A DNA stretch of 64,000 nucleotides from contig QFMX01000005.1 of the NCBI GenBank assembly GCA_003240625.1, positions 1-64,000 of the forward strand, read 5' to 3'. The stretch's first letter is position 1. Every line of letters begins with the position of its first letter. A program made the translations under genes and the position numbers. This document shows, piece by piece, positions 22,032 through 30,479 of the stretch. Below the pieces are notes generated by a model. That model was not told where the DNA came from and made no database searches. It saw nothing but the letters and a program-made list of their open reading frames with translations. The DNA is from Sphingomonas taxi (lineage in GTDB: Bacteria; Pseudomonadota; Alphaproteobacteria; Sphingomonadales; Sphingomonadaceae).

Positions 22032-24338
22032 TCAATTATCGCCAATCTTTTGGTTTTTCAGGGTGCTAAGCGGATCGCTCGCAAAGCGATTGTCACGCGG
22101 AAACCCCGTTGGCGGCATTCTTCCTGCGGCGCCCCGTGCCGCGCGCCACGGCCCGAGGTCCGATTCGGTCCGCGTGCGTCCCGTGCCGCCGCCCATCGCC
22201 CAGCTCAGTCCTTCGGCGAAGACGAACGTGATCGCGTCGGCCAGTCCGCCATCGCGATAACGCTGGAGTTGCAGCCCCTGCCCGCGCGTCATCTCGACCA
22301 GTTCGGCGAGCGGGAACACGAGCATCTTGCGGTTGTCGCCGATTGCCGCGACGTAATCGTCGTTCGGCCCGATCGGTCGAACGATCTTCAACTGCGCGCC
22401 CGGCCGCGGCGTTACCACCGTCTTGCCCTTGCGCGTCTCGGCGATCACCTCCGCGCTGCTCACCGAGAAACCACGCCCATCGGTCGCTACGACGAGCAGT
22501 TTCGGATGCTTGCTCGCGGGCAGCAACGCGACGATGCCGATGCTGCCGTCGAGATCGATCATCGCGCGCACGGGCTCGCCGAACCCGCGCCCGCCCGGCA
22601 GCTTGTCCGCCGCCAGCGTGTAGAACCGCCCGTTCTCAGCCGCGAGCAACAGCTTGTCGGTGGTCTGCGCATGAAACGCGAACGCCGGGCCGTCGCCCTC
22701 CTTGAACTTCAGCGCCTCCGGGCTGGCCAGATCGTTATGCCCGCGCATCGCCCGGATCCAGCCACGCTGCGACAGGATGACGGTGATCGGCTCGCGCTCG
22801 ATCATCGCCTCCAGCGGAATGTCGCGCGTCGGCGCGGCCTCCTCGATCGTCGTGCGTCGTTTGCCGAGCACCGTCTCCAGCCCATAGCGATCGCGGATCT
22901 TGGCCATGTCGCGCTTCATCCGCGCGCGCTGCTTCTTCGGATCGGCAAGCAACGCGGCAAGCGTCGCCTGCTCCTTGTCGAGCTTGTCGCGCTCGGTCTT
23001 GATCTCGAACTCTTCGAGCCGCCGCAACGATCGCAGCCGCATATTGAGGATCGCTTCCGCCTGGCGATCGGTGAGCGCGAACTCGTCGATCATGACCTTC
23101 TTGGGCTCGTCCTCGGTCCGGATGATCTCGATCACCCGGTCGAGGTTCAGATACGCGATCAGATACCCGTCGAGCAGTTCGACCCGGTCGGCGATCTTGC
23201 TCAGCCGGTGCTCGGTGCGCCTGCGCAACACGACGAACTGGTGATCGACCCATGCCGCCAGCGCCTCGCGCAGGCTCATCACGCGCGGCGTGCGATCCTT
23301 GTCGAGCACGTTGAGGTTGAGGCTGATCCGCGTCTCGAGGTCGGTCAGCCGGAACAGCCCGTCCATCAGGATCTGCGGATCGACCGTGCGGCTGCGCGGT
23401 TCGAGCACGATGCGGATTTCTGTGTCGGATTCGTCGCGGACGTCGGCGAGAATCGGCAGGCGCTTGGCGTTGATCAACTCGGCGATCTGCTCGATCAGCT
23501 TCCCCTTCTGGATGCCGTATGGGATCTCCGTCACGATCAGCTGCCAGCCGCCGCCCTTCTCCCGCTCGGTCTCCCAGCGCGCCCGCACGCGGAAGCCGCC
23601 ACGCCCGGTCGCGTAGGACTCACGGATGACGGCGGGCGGATCGACGACCAGCCCGCCGGTCGGGAAATCGGGGCCCTTCACATGCCCCAGAATCGCCGCA
23701 TCGTCCGCGTTCGGCGTATCGATCAGCACGATCGCCGCCTCCAGCAACTCGGCGGCATTGTGCGGCGGGATGCTCGTCGCCATGCCGACCGCGATCCCGC
23801 TCGCGCCGTTCGCCAGCAGGTTCGGGAACAGCCCCGGGAACAGCTCGGGCTCGTGATCCTCGCCGTTATAGGTCGGGCGATACGCGACCGCGTCCTCGTC
23901 GAGCCCGTCCATCAGGTCGATCGCGACCTGAGTCAGCCGCGCCTCGGTATAGCGATAGGCGGCCGCGTTATCGCCGTCGATGTTGCCGAAATTGCCCTGC
24001 CCGTCGACCAGCGGATAGCGCATCGCGAACGACTGCGCCAAACGCACCATCGCGTCGTAGACCGACTGATCGCCGTGCGGATGGTATTTGCCGATGACGT
24101 CGCCGACCACGCGCGCGCACTTCTTATACCCCTGTGCGGGATCGAGCTTGAGCAACCGCATCGCCCACAACAGGCGCCGATGCACCGGCTTCATCCCATC
24201 GCGGACGTCGGGCAGCGATCGCGCGGTGATCGTCGACAGAGCGTAGACGAGATACCGCTCGCTGAGCGCGCTATCGAAGGGGGCGTCGACGATGGAGTCG
24301 AAGGGGTCTTTGAAGTCGCTGCTGGCCATTGCCGACAT
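22032..24338 (-). CDS. parC: DNA topoisomerase IV subunit A
   Basis: Breaks and rejoins DNA to unlink replicated chromosomes, together with ParE. It has 768 residues from ATG 24338 (MSAMASSDFKDPF); a TTG at 24359 or ATG at 24329 is possible. The catalytic tyrosine is Tyr130 in AAAYRYTEARL. The quinolone-determining loop reads KYHPHGDQSVYDAM, with Gln91 at the position of E. coli Ser80. The C-terminal beta-propeller region is short, as in alphaproteobacterial ParC, and ends AARGAAGRMPPTGFPRDNRF plus a tail. It is a single gene. Confidence 0.95.
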   Translation of the reverse strand: MSAMASSDFKDPFDSIVDAPFDSALSERYLVYALSTITARSLPDVRDGMKPVHRRLLWAMRLLKLDPAQGYKKCARVVGDVIGKYHPHGDQSVYDAMVRLAQSFAMRYPLVDGQGNFGNIDGDNAAAYRYTEARLTQVAIDLMDGLDEDAVAYRPTYNGEDHEPELFPGLFPNLLANGASGIAVGMATSIPPHNAAELLEAAIVLIDTPNADDAAILGHVKGPDFPTGGLVVDPPAVIRESYATGRGGFRVRARWETEREKGGGWQLIVTEIPYGIQKGKLIEQIAELINAKRLPILADVRDESDTEIRIVLEPRSRTVDPQILMDGLFRLTDLETRISLNLNVLDKDRTPRVMSLREALAAWVDHQFVVLRRRTEHRLSKIADRVELLDGYLIAYLNLDRVIEIIRTEDEPKKVMIDEFALTDRQAEAILNMRLRSLRRLEEFEIKTERDKLDKEQATLAALLADPKKQRARMKRDMAKIRDRYGLETVLGKRRTTIEEAAPTRDIPLEAMIEREPITVILSQRGWIRAMRGHNDLASPEALKFKEGDGPAFAFHAQTTDKLLLAAENGRFYTLAADKLPGGRGFGEPVRAMIDLDGSIGIVALLPASKHPKLLVVATDGRGFSVSSAEVIAETRKGKTVVTPRPGAQLKIVRPIGPNDDYVAAIGDNRKMLVFPLAELVEMTRGQGLQLQRYRDGGLADAITFVFAEGLSWAMGGGTGRTRTESDLGPWRAARGAAGRMPPTGFPRDNRFASDPLSTLKNQKIGDN

Positions 24339-24380
24339 CGGTAGCAGGTGAAAACGCAACGATCAAAGCATGAACGTACC

Positions 24381-24406
24381 GCGTTCTTCGTCCGCACGAA
24401 GAACGC
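24381..24406. promoter_or_regulatory. Perfect 11-bp inverted repeat between parC and the hydrolase gene
   Basis: GCGTTCTTCGT, spacer CCGC, ACGAAGAACGC. It lies in the 114-nt gap between divergent parC (minus) and the formamidase-like gene (plus), 43 nt before the parC start and 47 nt before the hydrolase start. It could be an operator or an RNA hairpin; no T-tract follows on either side. Confidence 0.55.
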
Positions 24407-24452
24407 CAGATGACAGCATGACGCCGCGGGTCGAGCGCGCTAGACCAACCCC

Positions 24453-25367
24453 ATGATCCGCCTAGCCATTCTCGCACTCGCCGCCATCTCGACGCCCGTG
24501 GTCGCGCAAACCTCCGCCCCCGCCAAGCCGTCCTTATTGACGTGGCCGGACCTGACCAAACGCCCCAAACCAGCGCCCGACGCGACGATCGACTACGGCA
24601 CCGACCAGATGCAGAAGATCGACGTCTGGCGTCCGAAAGGGAGCGGACCGTTCCCGGTCGTGGTCATGGTGCATGGCGGGTGCTGGACGACCAACATCGC
24701 CGATCGCAGCCTGATGAACTGGATCGCCGACGATCTCCGCAACAGTGGCGTGGCGGTGTGGAACATCGATTACCGCGGAGTCGATCGCGCCGGCGGCGGC
24801 TATCCAGGCACGTTCGCCGATACTGCGAACGCCGCCGATCAACTCACGGTAAACGCCAAGAAGTTCAATCTCGACACCCGGCATGTGGTCGCGATCGGCC
24901 ATTCCGCCGGCGGGCACCTCGCGCTCTGGCTCGCCGGCCGGCCGAAGTTGCCCGCGACCAGTCCGCTCCGCACCGCAAACCCGCTCCGCATCGATCATGT
25001 CATCAGCCTCGGCGGGCTCCCCGATCTCGAAGCCACCGCCGCCAGTCCCGAGAATGGCTGCGGGGTGGAGGTCGTCGCGCAACTAATCGGCAAGCCGACC
25101 CCGCAGCATCCGGACGTCTACGCCGACACCTCCGTCCCGCGCCTCCTCCCGCTCGGCATGAAGCAGGATCTGGTCAATGGGCGCGAAGACCGGATCATCC
25201 CCTTCGTCATGGCCACCGACTATGTTGCGAAGGCAAATGCGGCCGGCGACACCGCCACGCTCCACACCATCCCCGGCACCGGCCATGTCGAACTGATCGC
25301 GCCGGAAACCGCCGCCTGGGCGGAAGCAAAGCGCCTGATCATCGCCGACCTCAGGAAGACCAAGTGA
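24453..25367 (+). CDS. Alpha/beta hydrolase, probable kynurenine formamidase
   Basis: Exported-looking alpha/beta hydrolase of 304 residues: signal peptide (about 1-20, ending PVVAQTS), oxyanion motif VVMVHGGCW, nucleophile elbow IGHSAGGHLALW, and a C-terminal GHVELIAPE with the catalytic His. It is translationally coupled (GTGA overlap) to kynureninase, so it most likely hydrolyses N-formylkynurenine to kynurenine in tryptophan breakdown. This is the eukaryote-like hydrolase type rather than the metal-dependent KynB. The signal peptide is odd for a cytoplasmic pathway. Confidence 0.82.
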   Translation: MIRLAILALAAISTPVVAQTSAPAKPSLLTWPDLTKRPKPAPDATIDYGTDQMQKIDVWRPKGSGPFPVVVMVHGGCWTTNIADRSLMNWIADDLRNSGVAVWNIDYRGVDRAGGGYPGTFADTANAADQLTVNAKKFNLDTRHVVAIGHSAGGHLALWLAGRPKLPATSPLRTANPLRIDHVISLGGLPDLEATAASPENGCGVEVVAQLIGKPTPQHPDVYADTSVPRLLPLGMKQDLVNGREDRIIPFVMATDYVAKANAAGDTATLHTIPGTGHVELIAPETAAWAEAKRLIIADLRKTK

Positions 25368-26578
25368 CCCTCGAAAACGCCCGCGCGCTCGACGCAACCG
25401 ATCCGCTCGCCGCCTACCGCGACCAGTTCGCGCTACCCGAAGGCGTGATCTACCTCGACGGCAACTCGCTCGGCGCGCTCCCTCGGGCCACGTCCGCCGC
25501 ACTCGCCGACGTCGCCACGCGCCAATGGGGGGACCGCCTGATCCGCAGCTGGAACGAAGGCTGGATCGACGCCCCCCAGCGGATCGGCGCCAAGATCGCC
25601 CCCCTGATCGGCGCCGCGCCGGACGAGGTCATCATCGGCGACACGACCTCGACGCATCTTTTCAAGGCCTTGGTCGCCGCTCTTCGCAGCAATCCGAAGC
25701 GTCACACGGTCGTCAGCGAAGCCGGCAACTTCCCGACCGACCTGCACATTGCCGAAGGCGCAGTCGCCTGCGTTCCCGGTGCACGCCTCAACGTGGTCGC
25801 ACGCGAAGACCTGGCCACCGCGCTCGACGAAGACACCGCGGTCCTCCTGCTCACCCATGTCCACTACAAGACCAGCGACCGCTTCGACATGCCCGCCTGG
25901 ACCGCCCGCGCGCACGACGCCGGCGCGCTGATGCTCTGGGACCTGAGCCACAGCGTGGGCGCCGTCCCGATCGACCTCAATAGCGCGAACGCCGACCTCG
26001 CCGTCGGCTGCACATACAAATACCTCAACGGAGGCCCCGGCGCCCCCGCGTTCCTCTACGTCGCGAAACGCTGGCAGGACGCGCTCGCCAGCCCGCTCTC
26101 CGGCTGGATGGGCCACGCCGCGCCGTTTGCATTCGAGGATGCCTATCGCCCCGCCCCCGGCATGAAGCGCTGGCTCGCCGGCACCCCCGCCATGCTCTCC
26201 ACCGCTGCATTGGAAGCTGCACTCGACCTCTGGGCCGATGTCGACCAGCACGCCATCGCCACCAAAAGCGCGCAACTCTTCGATATCCTTGCTGCCGCAG
26301 GTGACACACTGGGCCTCGAATGCGTCAGCCCCCGTGACCCCGCAAACCGCGGCAGCCACATCAGCTTCCGCCACCCGCACGCCTACGCCCTAACCCAAGC
26401 GCTGATAGCCCAAGGCGTCATCGGCGACTTCCGCGACCCCGACATCCTCCGCTTGGGCCTGACACCCTTGTATCTGAGCCATGAAGACGCCTGGCGCGCC
26501 GGCGACATCCTGCGCGAAATCGTCGAAACCGAGGCCTGGCGCGATCCCGTTTTCTCCCAACGCCTCGCCGTAACGTAA
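25364..26578 (+). CDS. kynU: Kynureninase
   Basis: PLP enzyme that cleaves kynurenine to anthranilate and alanine. It has 404 residues from GTG 25364, which follows AGGAAG by 5 nt and overlaps the upstream stop. Family landmarks are YLDGNSLGALP, EAGNFPTDLH, LWDLSHSVGAVPIDL and the PLP-lysine segment TYKYLNGGPGAPAFLYV (Lys219). The C-terminal half has GWMGHAAPFAF and FRDPDILRLGLTPLYLS. No tryptophan dioxygenase is in the window. Confidence 0.96.
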   Translation: MTLENARALDATDPLAAYRDQFALPEGVIYLDGNSLGALPRATSAALADVATRQWGDRLIRSWNEGWIDAPQRIGAKIAPLIGAAPDEVIIGDTTSTHLFKALVAALRSNPKRHTVVSEAGNFPTDLHIAEGAVACVPGARLNVVAREDLATALDEDTAVLLLTHVHYKTSDRFDMPAWTARAHDAGALMLWDLSHSVGAVPIDLNSANADLAVGCTYKYLNGGPGAPAFLYVAKRWQDALASPLSGWMGHAAPFAFEDAYRPAPGMKRWLAGTPAMLSTAALEAALDLWADVDQHAIATKSAQLFDILAAAGDTLGLECVSPRDPANRGSHISFRHPHAYALTQALIAQGVIGDFRDPDILRLGLTPLYLSHEDAWRAGDILREIVETEAWRDPVFSQRLAVT

Positions 26579-26647
26579 AACGAGCACACGTCGGACGTTT
26601 GAACAGATGGCGGAAAATTTCCGAGGCTTGCGTTCCCAGGCTTTCGT

Positions 26648-27427
26648 TCACTGCGTCGGTATGAGCGTATCGACATTCTTTGCGGCAACAGCCCAGCGGT
26701 AGACCGCGTCGGCAATATAGAACCGGAACTGGATACCGTCGAAATACACCTTGCGGGCGTTGCCGACGCATATCCTACCTCGGTTGACGATCGCCGCCTC
26801 CAGCCGACGGACGGCAGCTAGAGGTTTGTCCGTCATGGCGAGTTTGACGGCGAGTTCCGGTTGGAGGCGTACAAAGCAGACGGCAGCCTCGAAATACCGG
26901 CGATCGAGGGGCAACCGAAATTTGGCAAGCGATGTCTCCCGCGCATTGAAGCGTGCCTGCACAGCGGCATCCGCGGTCTGCTCTTTCGTCAGTCTCAGGT
27001 CCGGCGCGAACGCCTTCAAGGCCTCGATCGTCAAGGCGCCCCTGTCGTAATAAACGTTCTGGATGATCCCTAGATGAGCGTCTTCGGTATCGGGCGCACA
27101 TGCCGCGTACATCTTGGAGAGGCGCAACATCGCGAACTCCTGTCGCGTGCTGTTGGTCCGGGAATCGATGGCCGTCTGCAACCAGCCGCGGCGATCGGGG
27201 CCTGCTCTTGCAGGGCATGCCGCCCATCGCTGCGACAGGTCGAATATCTGGCGGCTACGGACCGAGCTTCCCGTACGCGACGTGCCAAACGAGTTCTTCG
27301 TTACCGCCGAGTCCTCATCATCGATATCACGCAAGGCGGTAACGATGATCTCTTCGGAAGGTGGTTCGACCGGCTTGACGCTCGGATGGCAGGCGATCCT
27401 GGGCGGCGTATAGGAGAGCCGATCCAA
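26648..27427 (-). CDS. Hypothetical exported protein, N-terminus apparently frameshifted
   Basis: Unrecognised protein, about 259 residues in the main frame. That frame begins only at a TTG (27427) with no ribosome-binding site. The neighbouring frame just upstream (ATG 27458 or 27446) encodes a good signal peptide, METFMLPAALLGSALLYAA, and stops at about 27327. The main frame carries VEPPSEEIIVTALRD, a linker type normally found shortly after a signal peptide in sphingomonad exported proteins. A one-base indel near 27380-27425, real or from sequencing, would join them. The C-terminal half is helical, with Cys pairs (AACAPDTED, VCFVRLQPE). The function is unknown. Confidence 0.55.
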   Translation of the reverse strand: MDRLSYTPPRIACHPSVKPVEPPSEEIIVTALRDIDDEDSAVTKNSFGTSRTGSSVRSRQIFDLSQRWAACPARAGPDRRGWLQTAIDSRTNSTRQEFAMLRLSKMYAACAPDTEDAHLGIIQNVYYDRGALTIEALKAFAPDLRLTKEQTADAAVQARFNARETSLAKFRLPLDRRYFEAAVCFVRLQPELAVKLAMTDKPLAAVRRLEAAIVNRGRICVGNARKVYFDGIQFRFYIADAVYRWAVAAKNVDTLIPTQ

Positions 27428-27470
27428 GCAATGCAGCAGGAAGCATGAAGGTCTCCATTAGGTCGCGGGT

Positions 27471-27504
27471 GCTCGTCATCACATTAGTACATGTGATGAC
27501 GAGC
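27471..27504. promoter_or_regulatory. Perfect 14-bp inverted repeat upstream of a secreted-protein gene
   Basis: GCTCGTCATCACAT, spacer TAGTAC, ATGTGATGACGAGC. It ends 13 nt before the ATG at 27458 of the minus-strand gene, so it covers its 5' untranslated or promoter region. It could be an operator or a hairpin that blocks the ribosome-binding site. No T-tract follows, so a terminator is unlikely. Confidence 0.6.
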
Positions 27505-27744
27505 GAACCAATCTTTGCTTGTGCTTCTTTGATCGAAAATCGTTCCATCCAGTACGGCCGTGCCCGAGCCGTTGCCGGGCCATTTCGGCCATGTCACCCG
27601 CACACGCCCAAGACCCACCGATCCGATTGCACCCCCCGCACCCTTCGCCTATAGGCGCGGCCTATTCCGGCCTCGGCTTCGCGGTGCATAGCGCGTAGGC
27701 TGGGGCCGCTCGATTTTCACCGCTCGATTTCCAGGGGACCGCGT

Positions 27745-28524
27745 ATGGCTCGCCGCCGCCAGATCTACGAAGGCAAGGCCAAGATCCTCTACGAGGGTCC
27801 CGAGCCGGGCACGCTGATCCAGTATTTCAAGGACGACGCGACCGCGTTCAATGCCCAGAAAAAGGGTACGATCAACGGCAAGGGCGTGCTCAACAACCGG
27901 ATCTCCGAGCACATCTTCACGCTGCTCGATCATATCGGCGTGCCGACGCACTTCATCCGCCGCCTCAACATGCGCGAGCAGTTGATCCGCCAGGTCGAGA
28001 TCGTCCCGATCGAAGTCGTCGTGCGCAATGTCGCCGCAGGCTCGATCTCCACGCGGCTCGGGATCGAGGAAGGCACCAAGCTGCCCCGCACGATCATCGA
28101 ATATTACTACAAGGACGATGCGCTCGGCGATCCGATGATCTCCGACGAACACATCGCCGCGTTCGGCTGGGCAAGCCAGGAGGAGATGCACGACATCGCC
28201 GACCTCGCGATCCGCGTGAACGATTTCCTGTGCGGGCTGTTTGCCGGCGTCGGCATCCGCTTGGTCGACTTCAAGCTCGAATTCGGCCGCATCTTCGACA
28301 ACGACTTCGGCCGCATCATCCTCGCCGACGAGATCAGCCCCGATGGCTGCCGCCTGTGGGACATGGAAACCAACGAGAAGATGGACAAGGATCGCTTCCG
28401 TCGCGATCTCGGCGGCGAAGTCGAGGCCTATCAGGAGGTTGCACGGCGTCTGGGGCTGCTGCCCGAAGGCGGCGACAATTCGGTCCTCGACCTCGAAAAG
28501 CATCGCAAGAACCGGGGCAAGTAA
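27745..28524 (+). CDS. purC: SAICAR synthetase
   Basis: Phosphoribosylaminoimidazole-succinocarboxamide synthase of purine synthesis, an ATP-dependent ligase that adds aspartate to CAIR. It has 259 residues with typical blocks YEGKAKILYEGPEPGTL, VVVRNVAAGSISTRLGIEEG, LVDFKLEFGRIFDNDFG and LADEISPDGCRLWDMET. It is directly followed by purS with no gap and then purQ, giving the usual alphaproteobacterial purC-purS-purQ order. Confidence 0.98.
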   Translation: MARRRQIYEGKAKILYEGPEPGTLIQYFKDDATAFNAQKKGTINGKGVLNNRISEHIFTLLDHIGVPTHFIRRLNMREQLIRQVEIVPIEVVVRNVAAGSISTRLGIEEGTKLPRTIIEYYYKDDALGDPMISDEHIAAFGWASQEEMHDIADLAIRVNDFLCGLFAGVGIRLVDFKLEFGRIFDNDFGRIILADEISPDGCRLWDMETNEKMDKDRFRRDLGGEVEAYQEVARRLGLLPEGGDNSVLDLEKHRKNRGK

Positions 28525-28755
28525 ATGAAACTCAAGGTTTTCGTGACATTGAAGCCCGGCGTACTCGATCCGCAGGGCAGGGCGATCCACCACGCGCTCG
28601 GCAGCCTCGGCTTCGACGGCGTGCAGGACGTCCGCCAGGGCAAGCTGATCGAACTGGAAGTCGCCGACGACACCGACGACGCGACCATCGACGGCATGTG
28701 CCGCAAGCTACTCGCCAACACGGTGATCGAGAATTACCGCGTGGAAAAAGCATGA
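28525..28755 (+). CDS. purS: FGAM synthetase small subunit PurS
   Basis: Structural subunit that links PurQ and PurL in formylglycinamidine ribonucleotide synthetase. The 76 residues show the family start MKLKVFVTLKPGVLDPQGRA and GKLIELEV. It starts directly after the purC stop codon and overlaps purQ by 4 nt (ATGA). PurL is not in the window. Confidence 0.97.
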   Translation: MKLKVFVTLKPGVLDPQGRAIHHALGSLGFDGVQDVRQGKLIELEVADDTDDATIDGMCRKLLANTVIENYRVEKA

Positions 28756-29420
28756 AAACCGCGGTCATCGTCTTTCCCGGTTCCAACTGCGACCGAGACA
28801 TCGCCGTCGCGCTGGAGGCGGTGACCGGCGTCAAACCGCTCATGGTCTGGCACGGTGATGCGGACTTGCCGTCGGACGTCGGCCTGGTCGCAGTGCCGGG
28901 CGGGTTCTCGTACGGCGACTATCTCCGCTCGGGCGCGATCGCAGCGCGATCGCCGATCATGCGCGCGGTCGTCGAGCAGGCGGGCAAGGGCCTGCCGGTG
29001 CTCGGCATATGCAACGGCTTCCAGGTGCTGACCGAAGCGGGGCTCCTACCCGGCGCGCTGATGCGCAACGAGGGGCTGAATTTCGTATGCCGCGACGTTG
29101 CGCTGACGGTCGAAACCGCAAGCTCGACCTTCACGTCGGGCTACAAGGCCGGCGAGCGCGTGTCCTTCCCGGTCGCGCATCATGACGGCAATTACTTCGC
29201 GGACACCGAGACGCTCGACCGCCTCGAAGGCGAAGGCCGCGTGGCGTTCCGCTATGCGGAGAGCGTCAACGGCTCGGCGCGCAATATTGCCGGCTTGCTC
29301 AACGACAAGGGCAACGTGCTCGGCATGATGCCGCATCCGGAACGTCGCATCGAAGCGGCGCACGGCGGCACCGATGGCCGGCGTTTGTTCGAAGGTTTGC
29401 TCGAGGCTGTCAGCGCCTAA
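28752..29420 (+). CDS. purQ: FGAM synthetase glutaminase subunit PurQ
   Basis: Class I glutamine amidotransferase that supplies ammonia for FGAM synthesis. It has 222 residues from ATG 28752. The nucleophile is Cys87 in GICNGFQVLTEAG, with the GGFSYGDYLRSGAIA oxyanion strand and the catalytic His-Glu pair in MMPHPERRIE near the C-terminus. It is coupled to purS and followed by a type B-like repeat. Confidence 0.97.
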   Translation: MKTAVIVFPGSNCDRDIAVALEAVTGVKPLMVWHGDADLPSDVGLVAVPGGFSYGDYLRSGAIAARSPIMRAVVEQAGKGLPVLGICNGFQVLTEAGLLPGALMRNEGLNFVCRDVALTVETASSTFTSGYKAGERVSFPVAHHDGNYFADTETLDRLEGEGRVAFRYAESVNGSARNIAGLLNDKGNVLGMMPHPERRIEAAHGGTDGRRLFEGLLEAVSA

Positions 29421-29422
29421 AT

Positions 29423-29507
29423 CGTCATCCTGGGCTCGACCCAGGATCCAGAGCCACGAGCGCATCCGCCTTTGGCTCTGGATCCCAGCGTTCGCTGGGA
29501 TGACGGG
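29423..29507. repeat. Dispersed palindromic repeat (type B, long variant)
   Basis: Between convergent purQ and the queuosine transporter gene. It has nested inverted segments: CGTCATCCTGGG / CGCTGGGATGACG at the ends and GGATCCAGAGCCA / TGGCTCTGGATCC inside. It may serve as a bidirectional transcript end. Confidence 0.8.
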
Positions 29508-29510
29508 GGG

Positions 29511-30266
29511 TTAAACCCGCGTCCGAAACGGTGAAAAGTCCGTCCCCCGGTCGTAAACATCCACCCCCTCGCGCCGCTTAAGCCACCCCACCGCCACATA
29601 GGTCAGCGGCGTCAGCAACACCTCCCAGGACACCTTCAGCAAGAACTGGCTGACCATCACCATCAGCATCGCCTCCACCGGCCAGTCCGGCGCGCCGTAA
29701 AACGCGAGCGGATAGAAGATCAGGCTGTCGAACGCCTGCCCCACCACCGTGCTGCCGATCGTCCGCGTCCACAACATCCGCCCCTGCGTCCAGATCTTCA
29801 TCCGCGCGAGCACGAAGCTGTTGGCGAACTCCCCCACCCAGAACGCACAGATCGATGCGAACACGATCCGCGGCACCTGCCCGAACACCGATTCGTACGC
29901 CGCCTGCCCGGTCCACCCCTTGTCGGGCGGCAACGCGACGACGACCGCCGACATGAACACCATGAACAGCATCGCCCCGAACCCCGCCCAGATGCAGCGG
30001 CGCGCGCGCGCATAGCCGTACACTTCGGTCAGGACGTCGCCGATCACATAGCTGACCGGAAAGAACAGGATTCCCGCGCCGAACGGCCACGCGCCGACGA
30101 ACGGCAGGTCGATCACCGCCCGCTTGCCCGCGCCGATCACGTTCGACAGCAGCAGGATCGTGACGAACGCCGCCATCACGAAGTCGTAATAGCGGAAATG
30201 CCCGCCGCTGACCGCGTTGGCGGCCACCGGTTCGAGCCCCCGCTCCTCATTACCGTCAATATCCAT
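29511..30266 (-). CDS. Queuosine precursor transporter (YhhQ/QPTR family)
   Basis: Inner-membrane VUT/YhhQ family protein that imports queuosine precursors (preQ0/preQ1). It has 251 residues from ATG 30266 (MDIDGNEERG) and about six membrane segments. Diagnostic stretches are FFPVSYVIGDVLTEVYGYAR, the FWVGEFANSFVLARMKIWT block, and STVVGQAFDSLIFYPLAF. A longer start at 30302 is less likely. It stands next to a tRNA gene, although that tRNA does not carry a queuosine anticodon. Confidence 0.92.
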   Translation of the reverse strand: MDIDGNEERGLEPVAANAVSGGHFRYYDFVMAAFVTILLLSNVIGAGKRAVIDLPFVGAWPFGAGILFFPVSYVIGDVLTEVYGYARARRCIWAGFGAMLFMVFMSAVVVALPPDKGWTGQAAYESVFGQVPRIVFASICAFWVGEFANSFVLARMKIWTQGRMLWTRTIGSTVVGQAFDSLIFYPLAFYGAPDWPVEAMLMVMVSQFLLKVSWEVLLTPLTYVAVGWLKRREGVDVYDRGTDFSPFRTRV

Positions 30267-30327
30267 CCCGGCGGTTATGATCGAGGTTCCAAGCCCGCAC
30301 AATCCGCGCTAGTCGTCGCGGCAGCGC

Positions 30328-30404
30328 GCGCCCGTAGCTCAGCTGGATAGAGCAAGGAGCTTCTACCTCCTCGGTCGGGGGTTCGAACCCCTCCGGGCGC
30401 GCCA
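30328..30404 (+). tRNA. tRNA-Arg (anticodon UCU)
   Basis: Complete cloverleaf of 77 nt with encoded CCA. The acceptor strands are GCGCCCG (30328-30334) and CGGGCGC (30394-30400), the D arm lies in GCTCAGCTGGATAGAGC, the anticodon stem is AGGAG / CTCCT around loop CTTCTAC (anticodon TCT), and the T arm is GGGGGTTCGAACCCC. It reads AGA codons. Confidence 0.98.
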
Positions 30405-30417
30405 ACCGCCCGCCTTT
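30395..30417 (+). terminator. Possible terminator after tRNA-Arg
   Basis: GGGCG, 7-nt loop, CGCCC, then GCCTTTTTG. The stem shares bases with the tRNA acceptor 3' strand, so the terminator and mature tRNA structures are mutually exclusive. This is a modest candidate. Confidence 0.45.
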
Positions 30418-30479
30418 TTGCGCCGTATCGTATACACATAAGAGAATTCGCTGCGTTGTAACCTATATCAAGGCAAAGC

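Noticed and set aside
22050..24344. Plus-strand frame antisense to parC
   Set aside because: parC is complete with catalytic Tyr and quinolone loop; the opposite frame has no recognisable protein features.
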